This document shows positions 35,466 through 45,088 of a stretch of DNA of 64,000 nucleotides, one piece after another (the first letter of the stretch is position 1; each line of letters starts with the position of its first letter). This DNA comes from Bacteroidaceae bacterium. Its GTDB lineage: Bacteria; Bacteroidota; Bacteroidia; Bacteroidales; Bacteroidaceae. Location of the stretch: contig CABIVS010000003.1 of assembly GCA_902362375.1 (NCBI GenBank), forward strand, positions 473,770-537,769. Direction: 5' to 3'. The notes beneath the pieces are model-generated. The model saw only the letters and a list, made by a program, of their open reading frames with translations, ran no database searches and was not told the DNA's origin. Position numbers and translations under genes: made by a program.

Positions 35466-36689
35466 ATGAACAGCATAGTCTTGACTTTGGCGGGAATTTC
35501 CATCTTTATGATGGCCGGATGTAACTTGAAAAAGGCTGCAACGGAAGATATGGTAACAGAAAATATATCAAACGCCGTTTCCCAATATTCTTTGATGACC
35601 AACCGGATAGAAGCAAGTGACTGCATAATGAATCCGAAGACTTTGGACGAAAAGCAACAAGTGGTTTATGCTTCTTATGATGATTGGACCAGTGGGTTCT
35701 TCCCTGGCAGTATGTGGTATTTGTATCAGCTTACAGGAGATGAAAAGTGGGAGAAACTGGCTGTGAAATATACGGAATCACTCGATTCCGTGCAGTATCT
35801 TACATGGCATCATGATGTGGGTTTTATGGTAGGATGCAGTTATCTTAATGGAATGCGTTTGGGACAGAAAGATTATAAGTCGGTTGTGTTGCAAACAGCG
35901 CGTTCGCTTTCTACACGTTTCCGGTCCGGAGCTGGAATTATACAGTCTTGGGATGCGGATAAGGGCTGGCAGGCACAACGAGGATGGAAATGTCCCGTTA
36001 TTATAGACAATATGATGAATCTCGAACTTCTTTTCGAGGCGACCCGCTTGTCGGGTGATTCCACCTATTATAATATGGCAGTCAGTCATGCCGACCGGAC
36101 ACTTAAAGAACATTTCCGCTCTGATGGCAGCTGTTATCATGTAGTAGATTATGATCCGGAAACTGGTACTGTACGCAGTAGGCAGACAGCCCAGGGATAT
36201 GCTGATGAGTCTGCCTGGGCAAGAGGGCAGGCATGGGCTATTTATGGTTATACGGTTTGTTACCGTTATACACATAAACCGGAGTATTGGGAGCAGGCTT
36301 GTAGAATATATGATTTCATATTTACGAATAAGCATTTGGCTTCCGACTTGATACCATATTGGGACTATGATGCATTGAATATTCCTAATGAGCCACGGGA
36401 TGTCTCAGCAGCGGCTATCACTGCTGCAGCTCTTTATGAGCTGAGCATGTATTTGCCTAATCCGCGTTATAAAAAGACAGCCGACAAAATACTGGCCTCA
36501 TTAAGCACTCCTGCCTACCGTGCTAAAGTAGGAGAAAACGGGAATTTTATTTTAATGCATTCGGTAGGCAGCATACCTCATAATGCGGAGGTAGATGTTC
36601 CATTGAATTATGCGGATTATTATTTTCTGGAAGCCTTGAGTCGTAAGCGGGAGATGGAAAAACAAGTAGTTTGCAAGAAAGTACTGTAA
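35466..36689 (+). CDS. GH88 unsaturated glucuronyl hydrolase
   Basis: This 407-aa lipoprotein or exported enzyme (lipobox MMAGC) has an alpha/alpha barrel. It removes the 4,5-unsaturated uronic acid left at the non-reducing end by polysaccharide lyases. The expected acidic residues lie in 'WHHDVGFMVGCSY' and 'CPVIIDNMMNLELLFEA', with 'SAWARGQAWAIYGY' and 'PRDVSAAAITAAAL' also typical of the family. ATG 35466 is preferred over an upstream in-frame TTG at 35433, which lies inside the promoter. It is the first gene of the plus-strand PUL operon; susC follows after 54 nt. It implies the substrate contains uronic acid. Confidence 0.9.
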   Translation: MNSIVLTLAGISIFMMAGCNLKKAATEDMVTENISNAVSQYSLMTNRIEASDCIMNPKTLDEKQQVVYASYDDWTSGFFPGSMWYLYQLTGDEKWEKLAVKYTESLDSVQYLTWHHDVGFMVGCSYLNGMRLGQKDYKSVVLQTARSLSTRFRSGAGIIQSWDADKGWQAQRGWKCPVIIDNMMNLELLFEATRLSGDSTYYNMAVSHADRTLKEHFRSDGSCYHVVDYDPETGTVRSRQTAQGYADESAWARGQAWAIYGYTVCYRYTHKPEYWEQACRIYDFIFTNKHLASDLIPYWDYDALNIPNEPRDVSAAAITAAALYELSMYLPNPRYKKTADKILASLSTPAYRAKVGENGNFILMHSVGSIPHNAEVDVPLNYADYYFLEALSRKREMEKQVVCKKVL

Positions 36690-36743
36690 TTTTCCGTTTG
36701 CTTTCTTGAGAAACCGGCATATTAAATCGATAGAATACTAAGA

Positions 36744-39700
36744 ATGAAAAATAGATTAATAACCAATTTGAATTATATTATGGAGAATCGACAAATCACA
36801 AGACGCGTCTGTCTGTTGCTGATGACGCTTTGTTCTTTCACCGTTGTCTTTGCACAGATTGCAATCAGTGGAAGGGTGATGGATGAATCGAAAGAGCCCA
36901 TTATAGGGGCGAATATTAAAGTGAAAGGAGGAACGACCGGTACCATCTCCGATATGGATGGACGGTTCAAACTTTCTGTTCCTAAATCATCTTCAGTATT
37001 AGTCATTTCGTTTATAGGCTATGCGACTAAAGAAGTGACGGTAGGAAATCAAAAGGTACTGAATGTGACATTGAAAGAAGATGGTGTTGCCTTGGATGAA
37101 GTTGTTGCTGTAGGGTACGCAACAGTGAAAAAAAGTGATTTAACCGGATCGGTGGCAAAGGTGGATATGAATGATTTAACGAAAGCGCAGGTACTTTCCG
37201 TCGACCAGGCATTGGGTGGACGTGTTGCCGGTGTGCAAGTTGTTTCCTCTGACGGGCAACCCGGAGCCGAGGCTAATATTGTGATTCGTGGTAGTAATAC
37301 AATTTCGGACTCCAGTGATGGCGCACCTTTATATGTGATTGACGGTTTTGCTACGGAAGATGGAAATCTGGCTTCACTGAATTCAAATGACATTGAATCG
37401 ATTGATGTATTGAAGGATGCTTCTGCTACGGCTATTTATGGAGCACGTGGGGCAAACGGAGTCATTATTATTACAACGAAACGTGGTTCGGAAAGTGCTC
37501 CGAAAGTAACGTATGATGGATATGTGACTTACCAATTGAAACCGCAGGGCATGGAGCTGCTTCAGGGGAGAGACTATGTTGCCATGCAGGAGGAGGTATT
37601 GACTGTTTCTGAAATGAATAGAACATATTATAGTTATGATGAAGCGTTGGGACGTAACCGTATTTTGAGCGATTATGATAAAGTGCCTTCGTACAACTGG
37701 CAAGATCAGGTTTTCCGTAATGCGCCCATGACCAGTCATCATATCTCATTGACGGGCGGTACTAAAAATACGAAATATAGTTCCAGTTTGTCTTATTATA
37801 ACCAGCAGGGGATTATCATTAACTCTTCTTATGAGAGCTTGAAAGCACGTCTGACACTAGACCAGCAGATTACCAGGAAAGTGAAATTCGGCGGTAGCTT
37901 GAATTTTGCTAATAATATTTCAAAAGGTACGGCGCCTTCACAGGGTTCTGACGCAGGTGGTACGCAGTATTTTCTATATCAGGTACTGGCTTATCGTCCG
38001 GTGTTTTATGCCGATTCGGAAGAATCGGAGGACGCTTTGTTAGCTGAAAATCCGAACTATCCGTATAATCCTTTGAAAACAATAGAAAATATGTATCAGA
38101 AAGTGCGCAGCCGTCAGTTGAATCTGAATGCCTATTTATCATGGGATATTCTAAAGGATCTGGCATTCAAAGCTACTTTTGCTTATACTTGGCGTCAGGA
38201 CCGGAATGAGGCATTTAATAATGCGGATACCTATTGGGGAGATCCGCGTTATTCTGCCAAACATTCAAATGGTAATTTTAGTTTTAGGGAGTGGGATGGA
38301 TGGTCTAATGAATATACGTTGACTTATAAAAAGAGAGTCAAGAGTCATAATATCACTGCCATGCTCGGAGCCTCGATGAATAGCAAAACAATCTCTACAT
38401 TAGGTGCCAGTTCGACGATGGTGCCGTGGGATGGACTCGGCTTTTGGGGAATTTCGAATGGAACACCTGACAAGGTTACTTCGACTAATTTTGAAGACCG
38501 TATGATGTCTTATTTCGCCCGTTTCAACTATGACTGGAAATCCCGTTATCTGATGACGGCAACGATGCGTGCGGATGGAAGTTCCCGTTTTCCTTATCAT
38601 AAGTGGGGATATTTCCCCTCGGCTTCTTTCGGATGGCGTGTTTCAGAAGAAGCGTTCATGCAGGGAAGTCGCAAGTGGCTGTCGAATTTAAAGTTCAGAG
38701 TGGGTTGGGGAACTACCGGTAATAACAATACGAAGAATTATTATCCTTCCCAGTTGCTTTATTTAGGCGATCAGAATTATGCTTTTAATAATTCTATAGA
38801 TAATCCGGCAATTTATATTTCTCAAATGCCGAACAAAGACCTGAAGTGGGAAACCACTTATCAGACAAACATAGGATTGGACTTTGGATTATTTAATAAC
38901 CGTATTAACGGTGTAGTAGATATTTACGATAAACAAACAAAGGACTTGTTGTTGTATGCGGAAGTCCCGTTGTCTATCGGCTTTGATAAAATACAGCAGA
39001 ATATAGGTAGTGTGCGCAATCGTGGATTGGAAATATCAATCAATACGGTCAACTTAGTAGGTGGCAGGGGGCGTTTCAAGTGGACAACAAATTTTAATAT
39101 CTCCTTCAATAGAAATGAGATTACCGGACTGTCGGGCGATCAGGATTATCAGGTTTCAGGGCTGGATTCTCCCAAGTTGTCTAATCTTTATATTGCCCGT
39201 ATAGGGCATCCTCTTTCGGAGATGTTCGGATATGTATATGATGGTGTTTATCAATATGAGGATTTTAATGAAGTTTCTCCCAATGTATTTGTGCTGAAAG
39301 ATGGAATACCCAACAATACAAAGGAACGTAATACCATTCAACCGGGGGATATGAAACTGAAAGATATTAATGGAGACGGAAAGGTGACGCCTGAAGATAT
39401 GACAGTGATTGGTCACGGGCTGCCGGTTCATACGGGTGGTTTTACTAATAATTTCGAATACAAAGGCTTTGACTTGAGTGTATTCTTTCAATGGTCTTAT
39501 GGTAATGATGTGATCAATTATAATCGTGCCAAACTGGAGAATATGAATGGTGTCCGCCATACCAATATGCTTGCTTCTGCAAAAGATCATTGGACACCTC
39601 GTATAGACAATGGTGACGGAACTTATGCAGCTGGAAATTATACGAATTATTTATGGAGGGTAGATGGCGGACTGTCCGACATCAATACAAGTCGTGTCGT

Positions 39701-39950
39701 AGAAGATGCATCCTTCCTGCGATTGAAAAATGTGCAGTTAGGTTATAATTTTCCTGTAAAGCTGATTCGCAAGTTTAAATTGAGTTCCTTGCGGTTGTAT
39801 CTTAGCGGACAGAATTTGTGGACATGGACCAAATATACCGGATATGATCCGGAAGTGTCAACCAGGAATTCGGCAATGACTCGTGGATTTGACTATTCGG
39901 CTTATCCGAGAACGACTTCTTTTACATTCGGTGTGAAGTTAGGATTATAG
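36744..39950 (+). CDS. susC: SusC/RagA-family TonB-dependent transporter
   Basis: This 1068-aa outer-membrane barrel imports glycan fragments. It has a signal peptide ending near residue 38 (VVFAQ), a carboxypeptidase-regulatory-like domain (about 40-120, 'ISGRVMDESKEPIIGANIKVKG' in part), a plug (about 125-240) with the SusC signature 'DVLKDASATAIYGARGANGVI', and the barrel ending in '...TTSFTFGVKLGL'. No STN or anti-sigma domain is present, which fits control by the hybrid sensor rather than an ECF sigma factor. An alternative start 12 codons in (MENRQITRR) is possible. SusD follows at 23 nt. Confidence 0.96.
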   Translation: MKNRLITNLNYIMENRQITRRVCLLLMTLCSFTVVFAQIAISGRVMDESKEPIIGANIKVKGGTTGTISDMDGRFKLSVPKSSSVLVISFIGYATKEVTVGNQKVLNVTLKEDGVALDEVVAVGYATVKKSDLTGSVAKVDMNDLTKAQVLSVDQALGGRVAGVQVVSSDGQPGAEANIVIRGSNTISDSSDGAPLYVIDGFATEDGNLASLNSNDIESIDVLKDASATAIYGARGANGVIIITTKRGSESAPKVTYDGYVTYQLKPQGMELLQGRDYVAMQEEVLTVSEMNRTYYSYDEALGRNRILSDYDKVPSYNWQDQVFRNAPMTSHHISLTGGTKNTKYSSSLSYYNQQGIIINSSYESLKARLTLDQQITRKVKFGGSLNFANNISKGTAPSQGSDAGGTQYFLYQVLAYRPVFYADSEESEDALLAENPNYPYNPLKTIENMYQKVRSRQLNLNAYLSWDILKDLAFKATFAYTWRQDRNEAFNNADTYWGDPRYSAKHSNGNFSFREWDGWSNEYTLTYKKRVKSHNITAMLGASMNSKTISTLGASSTMVPWDGLGFWGISNGTPDKVTSTNFEDRMMSYFARFNYDWKSRYLMTATMRADGSSRFPYHKWGYFPSASFGWRVSEEAFMQGSRKWLSNLKFRVGWGTTGNNNTKNYYPSQLLYLGDQNYAFNNSIDNPAIYISQMPNKDLKWETTYQTNIGLDFGLFNNRINGVVDIYDKQTKDLLLYAEVPLSIGFDKIQQNIGSVRNRGLEISINTVNLVGGRGRFKWTTNFNISFNRNEITGLSGDQDYQVSGLDSPKLSNLYIARIGHPLSEMFGYVYDGVYQYEDFNEVSPNVFVLKDGIPNNTKERNTIQPGDMKLKDINGDGKVTPEDMTVIGHGLPVHTGGFTNNFEYKGFDLSVFFQWSYGNDVINYNRAKLENMNGVRHTNMLASAKDHWTPRIDNGDGTYAAGNYTNYLWRVDGGLSDINTSRVVEDASFLRLKNVQLGYNFPVKLIRKFKLSSLRLYLSGQNLWTWTKYTGYDPEVSTRNSAMTRGFDYSAYPRTTSFTFGVKLGL

Positions 39951-39973
39951 TTTAACAGGTATAAAAACAGAAT

Positions 39974-41599
39974 ATGATGAAAAAAATAGTATATATTATA
40001 GGAGTAACCTTGGCATTTTCCTCTTGTAGTTTTTTGGATACGGAGGTATATGGCAATCTGGATGAAAAGAACCTGTATCATGATGAGAATAGTTGCATGG
40101 CAGGTTTGGCCGGGATTTATGACCGTTTGGGAGCAGAAGGTGTTTATGGACTGAATATCTGGGGAGAGTTGGACGCCGGAACAGATCTTACCGTATATCG
40201 TGCCGATTATAATAAAAGCAAGGCATTGCCTTCACTTAATAATTATAATAATACGGATCCCTATTTACAGCTTACCTGGCAACATTTGTATGAGGGTATT
40301 AATCGTGCGAATGATTATATTGCTTCTATTACCGGACGCACGGATTCGGATTGTGGCGGTGCACGAAAGAAAACAATGTTTCTGGCAGAAGCAAAAGCAT
40401 TAAGGGCATTATTCTATATGAATCTGGTTGCTTATTGGGGAGAGGTTCCTTTGCGACTGGAAGTTGTTCGTGATTTGGCACAACAACAACTGAAGAAATC
40501 TTCCCAGCCGGAAATTTATAGGCAGATTATAAAGGACTTGGAAGAAGCGGAACCGGGTTGCCTTCCGGCTGATGAACTGAATGCACCGGGACGCATTGCG
40601 AAAACTACCGTGCAGGCATTGTTGGCACGTGCATATATGTGGCAGGCGGGATATCCAGTTGAGGCTGATACTTGGGAGGACGCACTTATCTGGGCGCGTA
40701 AAGTGAGAGACAGCGGTTTGCATACTCTATATAAGACGACCGAGGACGGGGTGAATGGTTATCGTGCTTTATTTATTAATATGTGTTCCAATAAGTATGA
40801 CCTGACTTACCGTGAAAGTATGTTCGAGGTCGAATTTTATGGTAACGGTTTGGATAAGACCAATGAAAGCGGTAAAGTGGGACTTTATATGGGCATTAGC
40901 CAGCAAACGACTACTGATCCCGATGTACCGAGAGCATATGCCTGGTATCATGGCACCAAATTGTTTTTTAAGATGTTCGAAGATGCAGATGCCCGTAAAT
41001 GGTGGAACTTTGCGGATTATAAATATGTGACGACGGATGGTAAAGTTAAAAAAGTGATGTTGTCAGACAGTGATAAAGCCAGTTATGTAGATGGTGATCC
41101 CGGAAAATGGAGAGCTGAATATGATCCGGTTCGTCCGTGGTCTTTGAATAGTTCCTCTATCAACTTTCCTGTAATGCGCTACTCGGATGTGTTATTGATG
41201 ATTGCCGAGTGTGCTAATGAGGTGGCTGGTTCGCCGACAAAAGAAGCTGTGGATGCGATAAACGAAGTACGTAAAAGAGCGGGAATATCGGAGATCGGAT
41301 TGACAGACTGTACTCAAAGTTCTTTCCGCGATTCCATCAAAGTAGAACGTACAAGGGAGCTATGCTTTGAAGTGCCTCGTCATATGGAGCTTCGCCGTTG
41401 GGGAAAACAATATTTCTTTGACCGTATCAATTTGTTGAAGGATCAGTCTATGGATAGTCAGAATAAAAAAATCGGATATGATCTGACCACTGTGAAAGCA
41501 TTGCCTGCTATTAACCTGGCAGAAAAACATATCTATTATCCTATACCCCAGGCAGAACTGAATACTAATCCGACCTGTGGACAAAATGTGAATTGGTGA
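39974..41599 (+). CDS. susD: SusD/RagB-family glycan-binding lipoprotein
   Basis: This 541-aa surface lipoprotein (Cys18, FSSC) forms the lid over SusC and helps capture glycans. It has the N-terminal SusD-like helical TPR part (about 20-300, including 'AEAKALRALFYMNLVAYWGEVPL') and the C-terminal part containing 'FPVMRYSDVLLMIAECANE' and 'ERTRELCFEVPRHMELRRWG' (each cited in part), plus the closing 'YPIPQAELNTNP'. Length and motifs are typical. It lies between susC and the DUF5017 gene. Confidence 0.96.
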   Translation: MMKKIVYIIGVTLAFSSCSFLDTEVYGNLDEKNLYHDENSCMAGLAGIYDRLGAEGVYGLNIWGELDAGTDLTVYRADYNKSKALPSLNNYNNTDPYLQLTWQHLYEGINRANDYIASITGRTDSDCGGARKKTMFLAEAKALRALFYMNLVAYWGEVPLRLEVVRDLAQQQLKKSSQPEIYRQIIKDLEEAEPGCLPADELNAPGRIAKTTVQALLARAYMWQAGYPVEADTWEDALIWARKVRDSGLHTLYKTTEDGVNGYRALFINMCSNKYDLTYRESMFEVEFYGNGLDKTNESGKVGLYMGISQQTTTDPDVPRAYAWYHGTKLFFKMFEDADARKWWNFADYKYVTTDGKVKKVMLSDSDKASYVDGDPGKWRAEYDPVRPWSLNSSSINFPVMRYSDVLLMIAECANEVAGSPTKEAVDAINEVRKRAGISEIGLTDCTQSSFRDSIKVERTRELCFEVPRHMELRRWGKQYFFDRINLLKDQSMDSQNKKIGYDLTTVKALPAINLAEKHIYYPIPQAELNTNPTCGQNVNW

Positions 41600-41624
41600 T
41601 CTTAACTTTTAATGTAACGAAATT

Positions 41625-42578
41625 ATGAAAAAGATATATTTTTATTCTTTCCTGATAATGACAGGCGTATGGCTTTCTTCTTGTGATGCTGACGAAGTGG
41701 ATTGTGTTGATTTTGGCGTGACTTTATCCAATGATATACAGGAAATATTTGCAGGTGAGCCTGTTACTTTTGATTTTAGTGGAAATCCGGATTATATTGT
41801 TTTTTATTCCGGTGAGGATGGGAGTAAATATGCAAATAAAGACCGTTTGCGGGTGGAGATAGAATCGGCTGAATTGTCATATGAAATATTGCAGCAGTAT
41901 ACACGGGTACCTTATCGTAATAAAGAGACAATGTCTATTTTCATCTCAGAGAGTTTTAATGGAGATTATTCCACAATAAAAGAGGAGGACTGGCAATGTT
42001 TATCCGGAGCAAACGGACAGCTGCATCTGAAAGTTCCGCTTTGTGCAGATGCCAGTGGCAGGGAAACGGTTGCTGACGGAATGGATCTTACTGCTTATAA
42101 AGATAAGAAATTTTATCTGGCTTTCCATTATAATGCTATTGCTGCGTCAGATGCGGATACATATCCTCGTGTGGATGTCACCTCTTTAGTTGTGTCGAAG
42201 AAACTGAAAGATGGTTCTACCTCAACAATGAATGATCCGAAATCGCAATTCGGTTTTAATTATGCTTTTGAAGCAATTACGAAAAAGACTAATTTTAGTG
42301 CTAGCAATACTACGTTGTTGTTTCAGCCTACAACAGACAATTTGAAGTCGGATGTCGATGTCTGGGCGATTAGTCAGGCTATAGATCTGACTGCGGTATC
42401 ACCGGATATGGGAACTCCTATCAAGTCTTTAAATATGAAAACACAGTCTTATACCTATACGTATAACGAACCGGGTGAATATACTGCTACATTCGTAGGC
42501 TCTAATTCGAATGCTTGGAACTCAAAGAGCATGGTAAAGGAGATTAAGATATTAGTGAAAGAAAATCCCGTGAATTGA
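41625..42578 (+). CDS. DUF5017 surface lipoprotein
   Basis: This 317-aa lipoprotein (Cys20, LSSC, followed by DADE) has a PKD-like N-terminal domain with 'VTFDFSGNPDYIVFYSGEDGS' (DUF5017 hallmark) and a C-terminal beta-sandwich. It occupies the SusE/surface-glycan-binding-protein position immediately downstream of SusD, so it is probably a surface glycan-binding protein of this PUL. Ligand specificity cannot be read. Confidence 0.85.
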   Translation: MKKIYFYSFLIMTGVWLSSCDADEVDCVDFGVTLSNDIQEIFAGEPVTFDFSGNPDYIVFYSGEDGSKYANKDRLRVEIESAELSYEILQQYTRVPYRNKETMSIFISESFNGDYSTIKEEDWQCLSGANGQLHLKVPLCADASGRETVADGMDLTAYKDKKFYLAFHYNAIAASDADTYPRVDVTSLVVSKKLKDGSTSTMNDPKSQFGFNYAFEAITKKTNFSASNTTLLFQPTTDNLKSDVDVWAISQAIDLTAVSPDMGTPIKSLNMKTQSYTYTYNEPGEYTATFVGSNSNAWNSKSMVKEIKILVKENPVN

Positions 42579-42599
42579 TCAGTAAATAGAGGATTAGTT

Positions 42600-45050
42600 A
42601 TGAAAAAGAATTGTATATATGCGATTGTCCTTCTTTGGATAGGAGCTCTGGCTGTTCAGGCTCAGAATGAGGAGCGCCGGTTATCGTTTGATAATTTGTA
42701 TCGGTATTCCAAGGATGCGCAACAAGTGAAAGATGATAAAAAAGAAAAGGCAATCAAGACATTTCGGAATCAGTATGCTACAGTTCCTTATCGTGCATAT
42801 GATTTAACAAAGATAAAAATATCAGTACCTGAAATTCTTGCATTCCTGAACGATGATGGTACATTTACAGATTGGACAGGCAGGGAAAAAAAGGTGATTG
42901 AAGGGAAAGATGCACAAGAGATGGGATTGTTTATTACAGATGCAATGAATCGTCTATGGAAACTTTCGGAAGAGTTCCGCAACGACCGGATGGGAGTTTC
43001 ATTGGATAAAGATGTGTTTCGTAAACTTCAGAAGTCTATACTTTATTATGGTAATCTTGAGGTGAGCCGCAGTAATAAGGTGAACCGCTTTCATGCTTCC
43101 TGTTTTGCTATTCCTACAGCTGCGGTGAATATATACTATTGTTTCCTGAAACAGATGGATGCGGTGGAAAACGGGAAAACAAAAGACCAACAGTTGGTTG
43201 ATATGTGTGAAATGCTGAAAGCACTGGCACTTCAGTCGTGGACACAGCCTCTGCGGAATGACGAGACGGATAAAAATGTAGTACAGATAGAACGTTTTCG
43301 TAACCATGTATGGTGGGTAGGCGGTAATGCGCTGGCATATCGTCCGTTATTGCCGGTAGCTATGATGTATAGATCTATCCCGATGGTCGATCTGCTGGTT
43401 CAGGTAGCCCAGGGAGGGATAAGTTATACTTCACAGAATACATATAATACCGCTTTCTGGACAGAAGGTTGTACGGCGGATGGCGCAGGTTGGGGACACG
43501 GGATGCAGTGTCTTGTCTGGGGATATCCTATTGATGGAGGAATTAATGCGTTAAATATTTTGGGTGCGTTAAAGAACTCCCCGTGGGATAAGAAGTTGAC
43601 CGATGAGAATATAGAAACCTTGCTTAATTTTATCCGGGGAAGTAACTGGTATTACTACAAAGGAAATATAACTCCTTATATTGACCGATTTACGGCCCGT
43701 TACACTCCGGCTAAAGTTGATATTCGTACACTGGCCATTGTTGATAAGTTGCTTAAAGATTGGTCGGATTCTTTCACGCCAGTGCAGAAAAATGAACTTC
43801 GTTGTTTTCTGCATGATGCCCGCAAACGGTTAATCAGTATGAATGGCTATTCCGACGGGATGTATAATGGTACGCGTTGGTTTTTCAATAATGATGACCT
43901 GATAAAGAAGAATGATCGTTATCATATGATTGTCAATATGGCATCTGTTCGTTGTGACGGACTGGAAAGCGCAGTGGCGGCCGCTGATGAGTATAATTTT
44001 TACCCTGCGGATGGCATGACTTTATTTCAGAAAAGTGGAAATGAATATCGTAAAGCTATTGGAGCGTGGGATATAACTATGACTCCGGGAGTAACCGCCC
44101 GTGAGGGAGCGGAAAAATTAATTCCGGTTACTAACTGGAGAGGATATTGCAGTAAACATAATTATGCGGCTGCTTCGACAAATGGCGGAGAGAATGCTGT
44201 TGCCGGATATATCTTTGAGAAAATGGATGCCACGGATAAGATTGAATCTGAAAGAAAGAAAAATATTCCGCTTAAGAATGAGATACTTTATGGAGTGAAA
44301 GCATACAAGTCTTATTTTATGTTGAAGGACTATATGGTAGCCTTGGGTGCCGGAATAACGAATCTGACTCCTCAGACGCAGGGAACTATCCGGACTACCA
44401 TTGACCAGCCTGAAAAGGAATCGGAAGTTGTTGTTTGGAGCAATGGTAAAATATTGCCGGTGGGTGCCGGCATGCAAAGTTTTCCTAAAGACGGTACATC
44501 TTTCTGGGTGGTGCAGAAAGGTAAGTTTGCATATAGCATATTGCCTCAGTATACCAAGAATGCATCTTTTATATGCGAGACTCTGAAAACGGACTGGGTA
44601 AAACGTAATTCAGCCAATAAAAGCATAAAAGATCTTCCATCGCAAGTTGACATACTTCGTTTATGGATTGACCATACACAAAATCCGGTGAATGATACTT
44701 ATGGGTATGTTGTATATGCGGGTGATGGAATGCCGGAAGCGGAATTACCCTTTGAAGTATTGCGTAATGATACATTAGTGCAGGCTGTAAAGTCTAAAGA
44801 CGGCAAAGTGATCGAAGCTGTCTTCTATCAATCGGGGGAGGTATTAGATAAGGGTGATGTAAGATTGGAAGTTTCAGCCCCTTGTACGGTACTGATTGAG
44901 GATATTAACGGGAAAATTACCATTTCCGTGACAGATGCTGCCATGAATGCAGGGCTGAAAGAGATTGTGCTTCAGTGGAACGGCAGACATATTCCGGTGG
45001 CAATGCCGCAGGGTGCATTCTGTGGTAAGCCTGCAAATATTACGTTATGA
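42600..45050 (+). CDS. PL8-like (super-sandwich) polysaccharide lyase
   Basis: This 816-aa secreted protein has a signal peptide (cleavage near 'AVQA-Q', residue 21) and an alpha/alpha toroid (about 40-400). A super-sandwich and a C-terminal beta-sandwich follow. Segments resembling PL8 landmarks are 'NHVWWVGGNALAYRPLLP', 'GCTADGAGWGHGMQ' with a following 'GYPIDGG' (candidate His and Tyr), 'FYPADGMTLFQKSGNEY' and 'WDITMTPGVTA'. PL8 enzymes cleave hyaluronan, chondroitin or xanthan by beta-elimination. Divergence from known PL8 proteins is high, so a related or new lyase family is possible. Its product would be the GH88 substrate. Confidence 0.78.
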   Translation: MKKNCIYAIVLLWIGALAVQAQNEERRLSFDNLYRYSKDAQQVKDDKKEKAIKTFRNQYATVPYRAYDLTKIKISVPEILAFLNDDGTFTDWTGREKKVIEGKDAQEMGLFITDAMNRLWKLSEEFRNDRMGVSLDKDVFRKLQKSILYYGNLEVSRSNKVNRFHASCFAIPTAAVNIYYCFLKQMDAVENGKTKDQQLVDMCEMLKALALQSWTQPLRNDETDKNVVQIERFRNHVWWVGGNALAYRPLLPVAMMYRSIPMVDLLVQVAQGGISYTSQNTYNTAFWTEGCTADGAGWGHGMQCLVWGYPIDGGINALNILGALKNSPWDKKLTDENIETLLNFIRGSNWYYYKGNITPYIDRFTARYTPAKVDIRTLAIVDKLLKDWSDSFTPVQKNELRCFLHDARKRLISMNGYSDGMYNGTRWFFNNDDLIKKNDRYHMIVNMASVRCDGLESAVAAADEYNFYPADGMTLFQKSGNEYRKAIGAWDITMTPGVTAREGAEKLIPVTNWRGYCSKHNYAAASTNGGENAVAGYIFEKMDATDKIESERKKNIPLKNEILYGVKAYKSYFMLKDYMVALGAGITNLTPQTQGTIRTTIDQPEKESEVVVWSNGKILPVGAGMQSFPKDGTSFWVVQKGKFAYSILPQYTKNASFICETLKTDWVKRNSANKSIKDLPSQVDILRLWIDHTQNPVNDTYGYVVYAGDGMPEAELPFEVLRNDTLVQAVKSKDGKVIEAVFYQSGEVLDKGDVRLEVSAPCTVLIEDINGKITISVTDAAMNAGLKEIVLQWNGRHIPVAMPQGAFCGKPANITL

Positions 45051-45088
45051 GAAGATTTATAATGATTAATAATAAAATAAGATACAAT

